34,779 bases of DNA from a virus: the IMG/VR virus record IMGVR_UViG_3300025815_003005, positions 1 to 34,779 of that record. One strand, 5' to 3'. Below are positions 23,663 through 34,779 of the stretch, in pieces. Below the pieces are notes generated by a model. That model searched no databases. It was not told the DNA's origin and saw only the letters and a program-made list of their open reading frames with translations. The first letter of the stretch is position 1. Every line of letters begins with the position of its first letter. Made by a program: the position numbers and the translations under genes.

Positions 23663-26600
23663 CCGAGTTCTCCCAGCCTGCGTTCTGTTTCTTGCAGAAT
23701 CCACTCTGTTCGTTCCGCTCCCTCAAGACCGACAGGCAGATTGTGTGCTTCGGCGAGCGCTTTGGCTCGCACCTCCAGTTTTTCCCACGGCTTCAATTCA
23801 TTATATTGATCGGCACTTAACAAGTTGCTAGACAGCAAAACCGCTGAACGGTTGTACAAAATGACGCGGTTGTCTGCGGAGTTGGAGCCATAACTGGCGA
23901 GCCCATCGTAACCTTGAAGAAGCGCAATTACCGCAGAGCCGTTCGGGAACTCCCCATTGTTGTCTGATGACGCTGTGCCGACCATCAAGTCCAATGCTTC
24001 GACCATTTCGGTATCGCCAGAGGCGACCAGTTCGCGACGCAAGTCAAGTAAAGGGTTAGCGCCTTCACTGTAGTTCTGGGGTATGCCCGCTTGCACCTCT
24101 AGGCGATATGCCTCGCGCTGAGTCGCTATGGCATTCGGACCGGCAAAACGTGCAGAGGGCGAAACGACGCCTTGCATCACAGCACCATTTTCTCCAGCGT
24201 ATACGGCAGCATCAAAGTGTTCATTGATGCCCATTCGTTCGGTTCCTCCCTGTACAGCGAAGTAAACACCGGCGCCATCAACGCCTTCGCCAATCGGGTA
24301 ACCATCTCCCTCAATATGACGACGCGCCATTTCCGGGTTGCCGCCACGCGAGACAGGGGTCCACCCATCGACGTATCTCAAGACGTCAATTTCGTCGTCT
24401 GTCAGAAGAGTTGCTGCTGCATCCATGCCTCGCGCATGTACCAAGGCATCTACCAGTTCTCGTCCTGCGTAGTATGCCCCCGACCGAGTTTCTACTTCTA
24501 TGTCGTCGTCGTCTAGGTACCCACCGGAAGCGACGCGTTCACGGATTAAGTCCAATGCTGCTTTAACTCGCGGGTTCTCAAGTAGCAGTTTGCGGAGTTC
24601 TTCACGATGTTCTGGCTTGAGCAGGCTGTCAGCGACAACCATGCCATCCTTGCTGAGTTGTACAAGATCGTCGATAGATCGCAACGTGTCTGGGTCAGGC
24701 ACACTTGGTTCGTGGTCTGGATTGTGTGGTCGCGCAACTGTTGCTTCACCGACTGGTGCTGTGCGGTCAAGGACATCGTTTTCGTCAAGGAGCCGGAAGT
24801 ATCCAATACGGGCTTCTGACCGCGTCAACTCAGACTCAACCTCACGTTGAGTTTTTTCTCTGCGCTCACGTGTTTCTTTTCGCTTCTGGAAATCAGCGAG
24901 TACCGAGCCAAAATTTTCGAAGAAAGATTCTGGCATCGAATCGAAAATTTCGTCGATCTGCTGGTCGAGTTGTTCAGCGGTCGGCGGCACAAATTCTGCT
25001 TCTGGCCCATCGTCACCAAAAGGATCTCGGCTACGACCCGGCGGCTTTGATGTTGACATTCCAACGCCTGCCAACTGAGACAGCCCTTTAACGGTTTGCA
25101 GGTCTTCGACAACTCGGGCTTTATCTTCATCGCTCAAATCGGAGGCTTGCACCGCTTCGATCGCGTAATCGAGGTCGCCCGAGTAGGAAGAAAAATACGT
25201 TTCATCCTTATAGTTTGTTTGAGTGAAGGATTCGCGAATTGTTTTGCCTTGTCCCTCACCCCACGGGTCAGGAAGGCGAATGTCGCCAGCAATATCAACG
25301 ATGTTTTGATAATAAGTCTGGTCAATCGAATCCGGGTTATGCGACATGTCAAGACCAAGTCGCCTCAACTGTTCTGGGTTCTCACCTCGAAGAGCAGGAA
25401 CCTCGCTGCGGATGCTTCCCCGTCGTGACGCCATGCCGCCGAATGGATCCCATGTCCCTGAAGACGCAGGAAGAGCGGGGGTGTCTGGTTCGGATCCGCG
25501 ACCGAGAATCCTGTCTCTTGCGCTGTCGAAGACGTCCATTCCTCGGTCAACGATGTCTAGTTCACGAACGCGTTGAGCAGCGGCTTCGCCAAGCGCACGC
25601 GCTTTGTCGGCGGCGGCAGAGTCCCAAACGTCTCTGGCTGTATCGCCAATGGCTGCTGTAATTTCATCCGGCAAACCTTCGGGGGCAACAGTGTCTGCGG
25701 CTCGCATAATGCGACGCGCTTGAGTATCTGTAAGCCACCCCTGCTCGACGGCTTTTTGCACGCCAAGTTCGATCGCTTCACGACTGCCACGGCGAGCAAG
25801 AACAAGGCCAACACCGGCTGGGCCAGAGGTTCCGAACGCAGCCGCCATTTCGCCAACGAAACGAATGTTGTCGATGTCGTTTGAGTCGAGGCCAGCCCTA
25901 CGGAAAAGCCTTTCTGCTTGGTCAGAGTTCAACAGTCGAGAACCAACCGCCTGAACTCCACTATGCGGAACTTCACGTTGTCGGATTCGTCGACCAAGAC
26001 CGCCGATGCGGCTCGTTGCTTCAGATGTGACTCTCTCACCGAGCATCTCTTGGGCGCGGCGGCGAATGCTCTTCATTCCTTGCTGAACGGCAGGGCGCAA
26101 TTCCTGCTGGCGACTCATGATTTCGTCACCGACACGGATGCGAAGCGCTTCCTCCGGTGAACGCACACGGCCGATACGCGCCCCAGAGTCGGAGAACGCT
26201 GTTAGGTCACCCTTGTTGAACAGGTCGATGCCATTTTTGTTCGTGTAGCGGACGTTCATCCCCATCCGGTCCCACATCGCTTTATTGTCTGCGGCTGTGA
26301 TGTGCTGGCGGAGAAGGTTCGCTGCTTCAACCTTGTCGAATGTGCCATCGAGGAGAGCGGTTTTAAGGAACTCGATTTCCTCAGGCGCCCAACCCGAAGA
26401 TTTGCTTAGGGTTGTTTCCCAATCTTGTGAACTGTCGAACATGCGCGATGAGCGCAGACCGCCGATGGAGCCAAGGCTTTCCACAGGGATGATGATCCCC
26501 TCAACCTCTTCAAAGTCAAAACCGCCAGCAATCGCCGACTCGATTGCGTAATCCGGCGCATCCAGCGGTCCGTCCTTCATTGACCTGTGCTGCATGCCGT

Positions 26601-29600
26601 CGTAGTTCCCGGACACGCCAGCGTTCAGAAGGTTTGCGAAGTTCTTGCCGCTTTCGAACGAGTTCGCTCTGCCGTTGCGCTTCGCGCTAACAAGGCCACG
26701 CATGATGTCGTCGCCATTTTTTTCGTTGACCAACACTGGCATCCCAACACGGTGGGTGATGTCGCCAAGACCGTATCCCGTGCGGTGTGAAACCTCTGGC
26801 CGCAGGACCATCTCGATGTTGCCGAACAGGGAACGGTCACCGGCAGGGTTGCGGTCTCCGGCGTTCAAAAACTCGCGTCGACGACGAGCAGGGAAACCCT
26901 TGCCGGGTACGTCCAATTCGGCGAGCAGCATGTCAAGTTTGTCATCGTGGTTGGCATGAGCCATCGTGCCGAAAACCGGAAGGCTTTCGTTCGGGGAAAT
27001 GTCAGACCACCCGAAGTTCTGTGCTACTTCAGCGGTTTGCCCATTCGACGGGTGAGGGAACAGGCCCGTGTACGCCATCTCATCGAATTCGTCAGCCGCC
27101 ATGTGGACTCTCGGACGCTTATCAATGGCATCGTGCCATGTTTGAGCAGCCTCGCCAACGACATTTGATGCGGCATCAGGCCCGTAACGATCGATGTAAT
27201 CGCGCGCTTCGGGGGTGAAGTCGATTGTCTCACCGTTACTGGAGAGACCTCGGCGGGCAGCAGCAACACCGTTGTCAAACGTTTTGTCAACGTCGAGTTC
27301 GTCAGGACGCTTACTTGGCGACCGGTTGATGTTGAATGGTTCAATCTTCGAATCACGGAAACGCTTTGACAACGCATTCCGTTTGCTTTCCATGCGGTGA
27401 CGGACAGCAGGGTCGTCGCTGTGAGGGGAAAGGCGTGCTTGGCCTGACGGTTTGCGGCGTGGCTCAAGAACTGCCTTGAGACGGTCGCGTTCACGACGTT
27501 CGCTTAGGCTGGTTGCTGGCCCCATTGCGTCGAGGTCACGCAGGATACGGTCGGCGTAGTCGGCAGCCGATTCCTGACGTGCAGGCGTGAAAATCGGGAT
27601 GTCGCCGTTGTCGCCGTCGATCAATTTCAAATCGCCGGGTGGGAGAATGATTGATGTCATCTCCCCGCTGTCTTCATTTTCGCGGAACAGGCCTTTAGAT
27701 CCTGCCGGGAGGTAAACGCGAGCAGACTTCAATCCGCCAGCGCTTGACCCGCCATCGAAGTCAAGATCGGACTTGGATTCGGGTGTTGACAGAACGCCTT
27801 CGAACACCCCAGTTTTTTTGTAGAGGTCTGCGGATTTCGGGTCGTAGTTCTGGCCATAAGGGCGAACCAATGGCCTTCGGTCAAACGATGGGTCAAGCAA
27901 TGGGTGAAGCATTGTGTCTGGGTCATCAAGAAGAATCGTCGCTTCGACTGCTTCTTCCAGAACGTTCGAATCCATAGCGTCAAGTAGAGGAAGCACGTCC
28001 TCAGTTACGGTTTCACTCGGGGAACGAGAAGGCTTACCTGCAGCAGTGCGATTTGCATGAGTTTTCAGAAGTTCTTCCAGCGACGCTCCTCCGAACACTG
28101 CTCCAGTGTTCAGGTCTTCCAAAGACTTGCTCATCGCATCACGTTCGCGGCGCGTCATCTTCCGGCGAGCCTTTTGGGATTGTTCGGCCCCATAGCCATC
28201 CGGGTCCGTCGTCCAACGTGGAACATCTGGATACAACTGCGGGATGGCATTTTCCAGTTTGCGCATTTCTTCACGCAATTCTGTTTCATCCCAGATTTCG
28301 TCGACACCTTCGCGCTGATTTCGCTTGTACGGCTTTTTGCCACCCGAACGGAAGTACTTGCCGGGTTCGTTGCGCTGGAATCGACTATCACGGTCGGCAC
28401 GCTGCGCGTCGCTGGCGTTGATTCGTCGAGCGTTCTCGTCGGAGATCTGAGCCATGCCCTTGGTGGCAAGCCACAGTCTGGTCCGATCGTCGAGTGAAAC
28501 TTCTTCGCCACCTCTGATCCGCGACATAATCGCCTCGGCATCATCTCTTAATTTCTCGAAACGCTTGTCCAAAGTTTCGGGTGACATCTGGGCATACGAG
28601 GTGTCCGGCCAACCCCATTGACGGGCAATGGCCTGACGTGGGATTTCTTGCGATCCGCCACGCTTATCGTCAGGACGGCCACCGAAACGTGAAATGAAAT
28701 ACCGTTCCATCATCGCGAACGGTTCCTGCGACGGGAAAACTTCTCCGGTCTCTGCGTCGATACCCCAAGCGATACCGTGCGGGATCACCCCAACATTTTT
28801 TTCAGAATCTGGTGTTGGAGGGCTGTTGGGAGGGTTGACGTCAGGAGCGCCCGGCGGATCGACTCGTGGCGGGGTGGGAGGACGCGTGATAACTCCGGGC
28901 TTGTCCGGTCCGTCCATCCAGCCTGTGAATTCGTCAACGAGATCGCTGTCGATGACACCCATTTTTTTGAGTGCGCGAAGTTCGGTCAGTCCTTCCATGA
29001 GGGCAACCGCCGCTATCGAACGATCTTGCGGCCCTCGTCCATCAGGACCCCAGTATGTTTGCACCAACTCTTGGTAGTACCTGCCTGACAGAATGTGCAG
29101 CATTGAGCCCTCGAAGGCGTGGATGCCGACAGGCGGGAACCCTTGCGGTACGTGACCGTCAGGAAGTTCGCCCTTCATCATCTGGTTCAACGCTCCGTGC
29201 CACATCTCGTTGGTCCACTGGTCGGGCGGATCCGTGACCCTGACAGCGTTGCCGTCACGATCAATGAGCACCATGTGCCCGACTGATTTGTGATGATCGA
29301 GGATTGCTTTCCGCGCAGCCAAATACTGGTGTGCGTGGCCGGTTTCGTGGAATGCAAGGTGACGTCCTGCCGCACGGATCGACTCGTGACGTGCAGTGGA
29401 TAGATCTGTAGCGAAAACGTCTCGCCAGCGTTCCAAATCGATTTGCCCGCGCATCATTGACGCGATCTCAGCCCATTGTTCTGGCTCGCTGCCGATTGCA
29501 TCTGTGTCGACGACAACGTACTTCCCGTCGGTCATCTCTCGGAACGAGCCGTTCTCGATGATTGGGCGTAGCGTCATCGCGGTTGGGTTGAACTGCATCG

Positions 29601-30924
29601 TCAAACCGAATCCGGTGTTCGGATCGAAGGCGTTCGGCACCATCTCGCCATCTGTGCTCCAGAAATCGTCGATGGTTTCTTCTGGCCCACGTGGACGGAA
29701 CTGGAGTCTCCGGATTTGCCCGACGGATTCTGAACCTTCGTAAAACTCTTGTAGAACGCCTTCGAGGAATCCGCCCATCACTTCTTCGTGACGCTTGGCG
29801 AGTTCTAGCGCAGCGTCATCGTCGCCACCAGTCCACTCGCGGTACTGCGATTGAATGACCTGACGCATGTTGTCAAGATTTTCTTGCAGCGACTTGCTGT
29901 CATCCCACAGGGATTCACCACCGGTGATGCCGGTAAACAACTCCGAGAAATCGACATCCCAGCGGTCGGTTTCTTTAAGTTTTGACAGCGTGTCCCAAAG
30001 GTGCGCGTTGTTGTCCGTGTCAGTCGTTGCACCGACCATCGCCTGCAACGACTTGATTGCATCTTCGGTGTCTTTTTTGCGTTGATCGAAAACGTGACGT
30101 GGTGCGAGCATTTCGCTAGCCGCAGCCATCGCTCGCCTGTTCGCTTGGAACTCTGGATCATCTTCAGGGTCACGATCCATTTGCTGAGCAAGACGCCCGG
30201 CAGCGGCATAGTTGTTAAACCATCCCCTCATCCGGCCGAGTGCACGCAAAGAACTAACTGGAGGAACGAAACAGTTTGTGCCGAACTCGTCGGTGAACTG
30301 GTTGGCTGCTGGCGTGCCGGGAGGGCACCTGAATTTACCGTTTTCGTCGGTGATGACCCCGATGGCGCTAGCGGCACGTGACGCCAAGTTGCCTCCGGGC
30401 ACCATTCTGCCCAGCGAGCGCCCCAAACCTTTGACCGAGACTTCCTGCTCAGAACCTTCGAGACGTCCACCTGTACGGGGGTCAATGTCGTAGGTCCGGA
30501 TACGGACTTTTGGTCGACGCTTTTTCCAAGCCATCGCTTCATCCATCAAGCGTTTTTGTTGGCTTGGTGTAGTTGGCGTTGGCGGGTCGACCCAACCGAA
30601 GTTTGGCTTGTCCGACGACTTTAAGGTGTCTTTGGCGCTGACATGGAGTTTGAGAACCTGACCCGGCTTCTTCTTAGCATTGGGCGCATATCGAAGTTCG
30701 GGGATGCGTTCAGCAACGCCTCCACTGGTCCGTTTTTCGGACTCTTTTCCGCCACCCGTTTGAGCCTCGTTGAGGGCCTTGGCCGAAAAGTTGGCGTCGA
30801 GTTCAGTTTTGCTGGAGATTAGAGCCGTGTTAAGACGAAAGATCGAGCCGATCTCTTCGTAGTTACGGCGAGGCTGAAGAACTCGATCTGAGAGTATGTG
30901 TCTTGTGGCTCGGGTGTGGGCCAT
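23659..30924 (-). CDS. Giant multidomain protein: metallopeptidase-like, DUF3626-like and ADP-ribosyltransferase-like regions
   Basis: At 2421 residues this is the largest gene of the window. From the N-terminus: the box RCPPG...FTDEFGTNC (199-218); a metallopeptidase-like domain with HETGH (526-530) and MEGLTEL (643-649) as possible third ligand; a Pro-rich linker (681-706); a degenerate ADP-ribosyltransferase-like segment (about 1035-1105: GVLSTP, ARVYLPAGSKGLF, SIILPPG) in which the usual E-x-E appears lost; and a region resembling DUF3626 (about 1305-1480: SLPVFG, SLFGNIEMVLRPEV, GYGLGD). A Gly/Ala-rich segment follows (about 1691-1710). Last comes a C-terminal ADP-ribosyltransferase-like domain (SRGG with R2193, GAGVYFA, GYDGLASYG, VILYNRSAV). 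Linker motifs GGLKSAR (1063), GGLRSSR (1488) and GGMASRR (1829) separate regions. It is probably a head-packaged effector; this is inferred. Confidence 0.82.
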   Translation of the reverse strand: MAHTRATRHILSDRVLQPRRNYEEIGSIFRLNTALISSKTELDANFSAKALNEAQTGGGKESEKRTSGGVAERIPELRYAPNAKKKPGQVLKLHVSAKDTLKSSDKPNFGWVDPPTPTTPSQQKRLMDEAMAWKKRRPKVRIRTYDIDPRTGGRLEGSEQEVSVKGLGRSLGRMVPGGNLASRAASAIGVITDENGKFRCPPGTPAANQFTDEFGTNCFVPPVSSLRALGRMRGWFNNYAAAGRLAQQMDRDPEDDPEFQANRRAMAAASEMLAPRHVFDQRKKDTEDAIKSLQAMVGATTDTDNNAHLWDTLSKLKETDRWDVDFSELFTGITGGESLWDDSKSLQENLDNMRQVIQSQYREWTGGDDDAALELAKRHEEVMGGFLEGVLQEFYEGSESVGQIRRLQFRPRGPEETIDDFWSTDGEMVPNAFDPNTGFGLTMQFNPTAMTLRPIIENGSFREMTDGKYVVVDTDAIGSEPEQWAEIASMMRGQIDLERWRDVFATDLSTARHESIRAAGRHLAFHETGHAHQYLAARKAILDHHKSVGHMVLIDRDGNAVRVTDPPDQWTNEMWHGALNQMMKGELPDGHVPQGFPPVGIHAFEGSMLHILSGRYYQELVQTYWGPDGRGPQDRSIAAVALMEGLTELRALKKMGVIDSDLVDEFTGWMDGPDKPGVITRPPTPPRVDPPGAPDVNPPNSPPTPDSEKNVGVIPHGIAWGIDAETGEVFPSQEPFAMMERYFISRFGGRPDDKRGGSQEIPRQAIARQWGWPDTSYAQMSPETLDKRFEKLRDDAEAIMSRIRGGEEVSLDDRTRLWLATKGMAQISDENARRINASDAQRADRDSRFQRNEPGKYFRSGGKKPYKRNQREGVDEIWDETELREEMRKLENAIPQLYPDVPRWTTDPDGYGAEQSQKARRKMTRRERDAMSKSLEDLNTGAVFGGASLEELLKTHANRTAAGKPSRSPSETVTEDVLPLLDAMDSNVLEEAVEATILLDDPDTMLHPLLDPSFDRRPLVRPYGQNYDPKSADLYKKTGVFEGVLSTPESKSDLDFDGGSSAGGLKSARVYLPAGSKGLFRENEDSGEMTSIILPPGDLKLIDGDNGDIPIFTPARQESAADYADRILRDLDAMGPATSLSERRERDRLKAVLEPRRKPSGQARLSPHSDDPAVRHRMESKRNALSKRFRDSKIEPFNINRSPSKRPDELDVDKTFDNGVAAARRGLSSNGETIDFTPEARDYIDRYGPDAASNVVGEAAQTWHDAIDKRPRVHMAADEFDEMAYTGLFPHPSNGQTAEVAQNFGWSDISPNESLPVFGTMAHANHDDKLDMLLAELDVPGKGFPARRRREFLNAGDRNPAGDRSLFGNIEMVLRPEVSHRTGYGLGDITHRVGMPVLVNEKNGDDIMRGLVSAKRNGRANSFESGKNFANLLNAGVSGNYDGMQHRSMKDGPLDAPDYAIESAIAGGFDFEEVEGIIIPVESLGSIGGLRSSRMFDSSQDWETTLSKSSGWAPEEIEFLKTALLDGTFDKVEAANLLRQHITAADNKAMWDRMGMNVRYTNKNGIDLFNKGDLTAFSDSGARIGRVRSPEEALRIRVGDEIMSRQQELRPAVQQGMKSIRRRAQEMLGERVTSEATSRIGGLGRRIRQREVPHSGVQAVGSRLLNSDQAERLFRRAGLDSNDIDNIRFVGEMAAAFGTSGPAGVGLVLARRGSREAIELGVQKAVEQGWLTDTQARRIMRAADTVAPEGLPDEITAAIGDTARDVWDSAAADKARALGEAAAQRVRELDIVDRGMDVFDSARDRILGRGSEPDTPALPASSGTWDPFGGMASRRGSIRSEVPALRGENPEQLRRLGLDMSHNPDSIDQTYYQNIVDIAGDIRLPDPWGEGQGKTIRESFTQTNYKDETYFSSYSGDLDYAIEAVQASDLSDEDKARVVEDLQTVKGLSQLAGVGMSTSKPPGRSRDPFGDDGPEAEFVPPTAEQLDQQIDEIFDSMPESFFENFGSVLADFQKRKETRERREKTQREVESELTRSEARIGYFRLLDENDVLDRTAPVGEATVARPHNPDHEPSVPDPDTLRSIDDLVQLSKDGMVVADSLLKPEHREELRKLLLENPRVKAALDLIRERVASGGYLDDDDIEVETRSGAYYAGRELVDALVHARGMDAAATLLTDDEIDVLRYVDGWTPVSRGGNPEMARRHIEGDGYPIGEGVDGAGVYFAVQGGTERMGINEHFDAAVYAGENGAVMQGVVSPSARFAGPNAIATQREAYRLEVQAGIPQNYSEGANPLLDLRRELVASGDTEMVEALDLMVGTASSDNNGEFPNGSAVIALLQGYDGLASYGSNSADNRVILYNRSAVLLSSNLLSADQYNELKPWEKLEVRAKALAEAHNLPVGLEGAERTEWILQETERRLGELG

Positions 30925-30946
30925 AGGGGGCCACTCTTTCCCGGCC

Positions 30947-32572
<1,626 letters not shown>

Positions 32573-32576
32573 AAAT

Positions 32577-34779
32577 TCAGGAGTTTGGAATCTGAACTTG
32601 ACGTCCTTGTGAGTTCGTCCGGCTCTGGGTACGACTCGTAATTTCTTCTGTTTCTTTTGAAATAAATGTCGAATAAGCCGCTTCTGATAGGCGTTCGATC
32701 ATTTCGGAGAACAAGTCGACACGTGAACCGCCAGTAGCCATTTGGCGATCAAGGGAGAACATCAAAGCGTCAAGAATTTGATCGGCTTCGTCGGCTGTGA
32801 CAGTCAATGTGCCAACATTCGTGCGCCGGTCTCCAAGTTTTCCGGATTCTTGACGTCTCAAGATTTTTTCCAGAAGTTCAAGCCCTCTCACGGTTTTGTC
32901 GTCACCGGCTGAACGTGCTTCACGAATCTCCCGAGACAGTGAGTCCTGCACCCGCTTAAAGAAGGTCGCTTCGTCGGTCATCTGTGTGCGGCCAGCCCTC
33001 TCCGATCGCATTCCTCGCGACGCATCGGCGTATTGGACCACTGATGGGGACGGGTTGTAATTACGGAATTGCTGCATGCCTCCGTCAGCAAGGAAGCGGG
33101 CTGCGTTTACGCCTGCGGTCGCAACATCATCTTCGCCAGCCCCACCAGCACGCACTGCCGCCGTGGTATCACCCTGCTCGATGAACGGGTCGTTTCTGTA
33201 GGAACCAGCGATATCTTCGAGCGTTGACAGCAACGCTTTTGCGGTTCTGACACTGGCGGACTCTTCGGCAGTGAGTTCTTCGCCACTCATATCGTCAATG
33301 AATCCTTCGAGCATCTCAGACATTGACTCGATCTGAGACATGGTCAAATTGTCAGAATCCTGCGCAACGTCTGCCATCTGACCCCAGAAATCGCGGTGGT
33401 CGTCAGATGCGTCGCCGATGTCTGCCGCATCGTTCGCATTGTTGAGTGCACGACCAATGCGGCGATCAATTTTGTCGAGGTCCTTCTTTCGCGCTGCCTC
33501 GGACTGCTCGCGAGTCCACGATTTTGCTGGCTCGTCCGGAGATTCAGTCTCTCCGGCGTCACGACTCCGGGAAGTTTGCGGAGCCGGTGACGGAGCGGCT
33601 GCAGTCTCGTTGCGAAGACGTTCCCGCCTTTCGCGACGAGAACGGTCACGTTCCGCTCTTTCCTCCGCCTTTAGAACTTCGTTCACAAGACGACGATGGT
33701 CAACTTCACGCAAACCACTCTTTGATGGGTGGAGGTTCGTGTACAACTCGTCGAACTTCTCATCTAGCGACATCATTTCCCAGTTCTCAGGCTTGACTTC
33801 AGACCATTTCTTGCCCTTGAAGCGGGTTTCTTCCTGCACAGTGCCCATCGGTCGACCGCGCTGCTTCTCTTTCCCGGTGTCAACGCCAATTGGCTGAGGT
33901 GCCCCACCAGACTCGTCACCTCGTTCAGAGCGCATGCCCCCACGGGCGTTCTCCAACATCGACCAGCCCTTGGGCGAAACTTGCTCGGGTTTCAAGCCAA
34001 CAAATCGTTCACGAACTTCAGGGCTCGCATCCGTCTGGCCCCAACCAAGCAGATCATTGAGATTACGCTTCGTTTTCCCAGAAGGCATAGCAACAGAGTT
34101 GGCGAAACCGCCACCCTTCTTCAGGCGGGGTGATTCGTAAGTTCCTTTTGGATCAAGTGCAGCGAAGTCCATTACCCGCTTGGCGTTCGCGAGCATTCCG
34201 ATCGGCCCAGAATCATCAGCGTTCTTCGCGAGTTCTCCGAACGCATCCATAATGCGATCCGCCTGATCTTTGGAAAGTTTGTCCGAAGAGCCGGCCAGCC
34301 AAGAGTCAAGTTCGGCAAATGGCTGGATGTCAGTGACAGCGTCGCCTGCCTTTTCCAAGGCGCGGCGCAAATCTCCACGCTCATCGTCGTTCAGACGGAT
34401 GGTGAGGCCGCCGTCTGGCACAGAGACACGAGAACGCATCCCGCCAACGTCGTTGATTTGCTGCGCGTTAGGCCGGAAACGAGTCGGGTTGTATTTGCCG
34501 TTCTTTGCCTTCTGCTTGATGTCACGCAGGATTTCGAGAGCATTCGTAACGGGGTCATCTTCTCGAAGTTGAGATGCAACTGCCCCTATGACTCGATCAA
34601 GATTTCCGAGACTGATACGTGGGCCTTTGGGGTCCATGAGGCTCTCGACAACAGCGTCCAAAACTTCGCGTGCCCCATCGGACATACCTGTTTGCTCTTC
34701 GGCGAAGTCGAGTAGGTCTTCTGCCAATTTGCGCACACTTCGGAACCCCATGCCAACACTGATGTCTTGGCCAGAAGCC
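32577..34779 (-). CDS. Large helical linker-motif protein, 5' end outside window
   Basis: The frame is open from the right edge to a TGA at 32577. The first internal ATG is at 34751, giving 724 residues, but it has no ribosome site and nine further in-frame codons (ASGQDISVG) precede it, so the gene probably begins outside. The visible part is helical and charged, with the linker motif at GGMRSR (103-108), GGMRSER (271-277) and RGMRSER (579-585), numbering from that ATG. A basic stretch (about 363-380) and a Ser/Pro linker divide it. RFRPNA at 91-96 echoes the RFDPNA start of the Asp-rich box but lacks the aspartates. No enzyme domain is visible; one may lie in the missing N-terminus. It is the first of the giant proteins seen in this late operon. 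Confidence 0.75.
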   Translation of the reverse strand, partial: ASGQDISVGMGFRSVRKLAEDLLDFAEEQTGMSDGAREVLDAVVESLMDPKGPRISLGNLDRVIGAVASQLREDDPVTNALEILRDIKQKAKNGKYNPTRFRPNAQQINDVGGMRSRVSVPDGGLTIRLNDDERGDLRRALEKAGDAVTDIQPFAELDSWLAGSSDKLSKDQADRIMDAFGELAKNADDSGPIGMLANAKRVMDFAALDPKGTYESPRLKKGGGFANSVAMPSGKTKRNLNDLLGWGQTDASPEVRERFVGLKPEQVSPKGWSMLENARGGMRSERGDESGGAPQPIGVDTGKEKQRGRPMGTVQEETRFKGKKWSEVKPENWEMMSLDEKFDELYTNLHPSKSGLREVDHRRLVNEVLKAEERAERDRSRRERRERLRNETAAAPSPAPQTSRSRDAGETESPDEPAKSWTREQSEAARKKDLDKIDRRIGRALNNANDAADIGDASDDHRDFWGQMADVAQDSDNLTMSQIESMSEMLEGFIDDMSGEELTAEESASVRTAKALLSTLEDIAGSYRNDPFIEQGDTTAAVRAGGAGEDDVATAGVNAARFLADGGMQQFRNYNPSPSVVQYADASRGMRSERAGRTQMTDEATFFKRVQDSLSREIREARSAGDDKTVRGLELLEKILRRQESGKLGDRRTNVGTLTVTADEADQILDALMFSLDRQMATGGSRVDLFSEMIERLSEAAYSTFISKETEEITSRTQSRTNSQGRQVQIPNS

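Overview
The window looks like a piece of a tailed double-stranded DNA phage genome (Caudoviricetes) infecting an actinobacterium. The evidence is an HK97-type major capsid protein, a plasmid/phage-style zinc-TOPRIM-ATPase primase-helicase, dense gene packing with ATGA, GTGA and TGATG junctions, and a WhiB-family regulator, a family largely confined to Actinobacteria and their phages. No integrase, tRNA, terminase, portal or tail gene is recognisable here; they presumably lie outside. The exact host cannot be read from the sequence.

Layout. (1) Positions 1-5414, minus strand, read right to left: a Lys/Ala/Pro-rich histone-like protein, a 39-residue small gene, four consecutive 2-oxoglutarate/Fe(II) oxygenases, two hypothetical proteins (the second zinc-ribbon-like), WhiB, and the 5' part of a primase-helicase that runs off the left edge. 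(2) Positions 5461-8457, plus strand: two hypothetical genes and an adenosylcobalamin-dependent (class II) ribonucleotide reductase. (3) Positions 8450-9251, minus strand: a zinc-ribbon-like protein, a staphylococcal-nuclease-like enzyme and a 57-residue protein. (4) A strong hairpin terminator (9275-9300) below the major capsid gene (9341-10675). (5) Positions 10809-34779, minus strand: about 24 kb of tightly packed genes dominated by very large multidomain proteins (539, 1733, 653, 757, 2421, 541 and more than 724 residues) with small hypothetical genes between them.

The most unusual part is region 5. The large proteins share short N-terminal or linker modules: an Asp-rich, EF-hand-loop-like 'RFDPNA.DGD.DG.VQDG' box, a 'RCP.G...FTD...C' box and many copies of a G-G-[M/L]-x-[S/A]-x-R motif. 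They carry different effector-like domains: a zeta-toxin-type P-loop kinase, two C-terminal ADP-ribosyltransferase-like domains, a third degenerate one, two HExxH metallopeptidase-like sites and a possible HipA/PI4K-like kinase. Their position beside the capsid gene suggests head-associated proteins, possibly packaged and injected at infection. That role is inference; the motifs are visible in the sequence.

The left half looks like DNA and nucleotide metabolism plus host takeover: dNTP supply by the RNR, replication by the primase-helicase, transcription control by WhiB, DNA condensation by the histone-like protein, possible DNA scavenging by the nuclease, and four oxygenases whose substrates are unknown.
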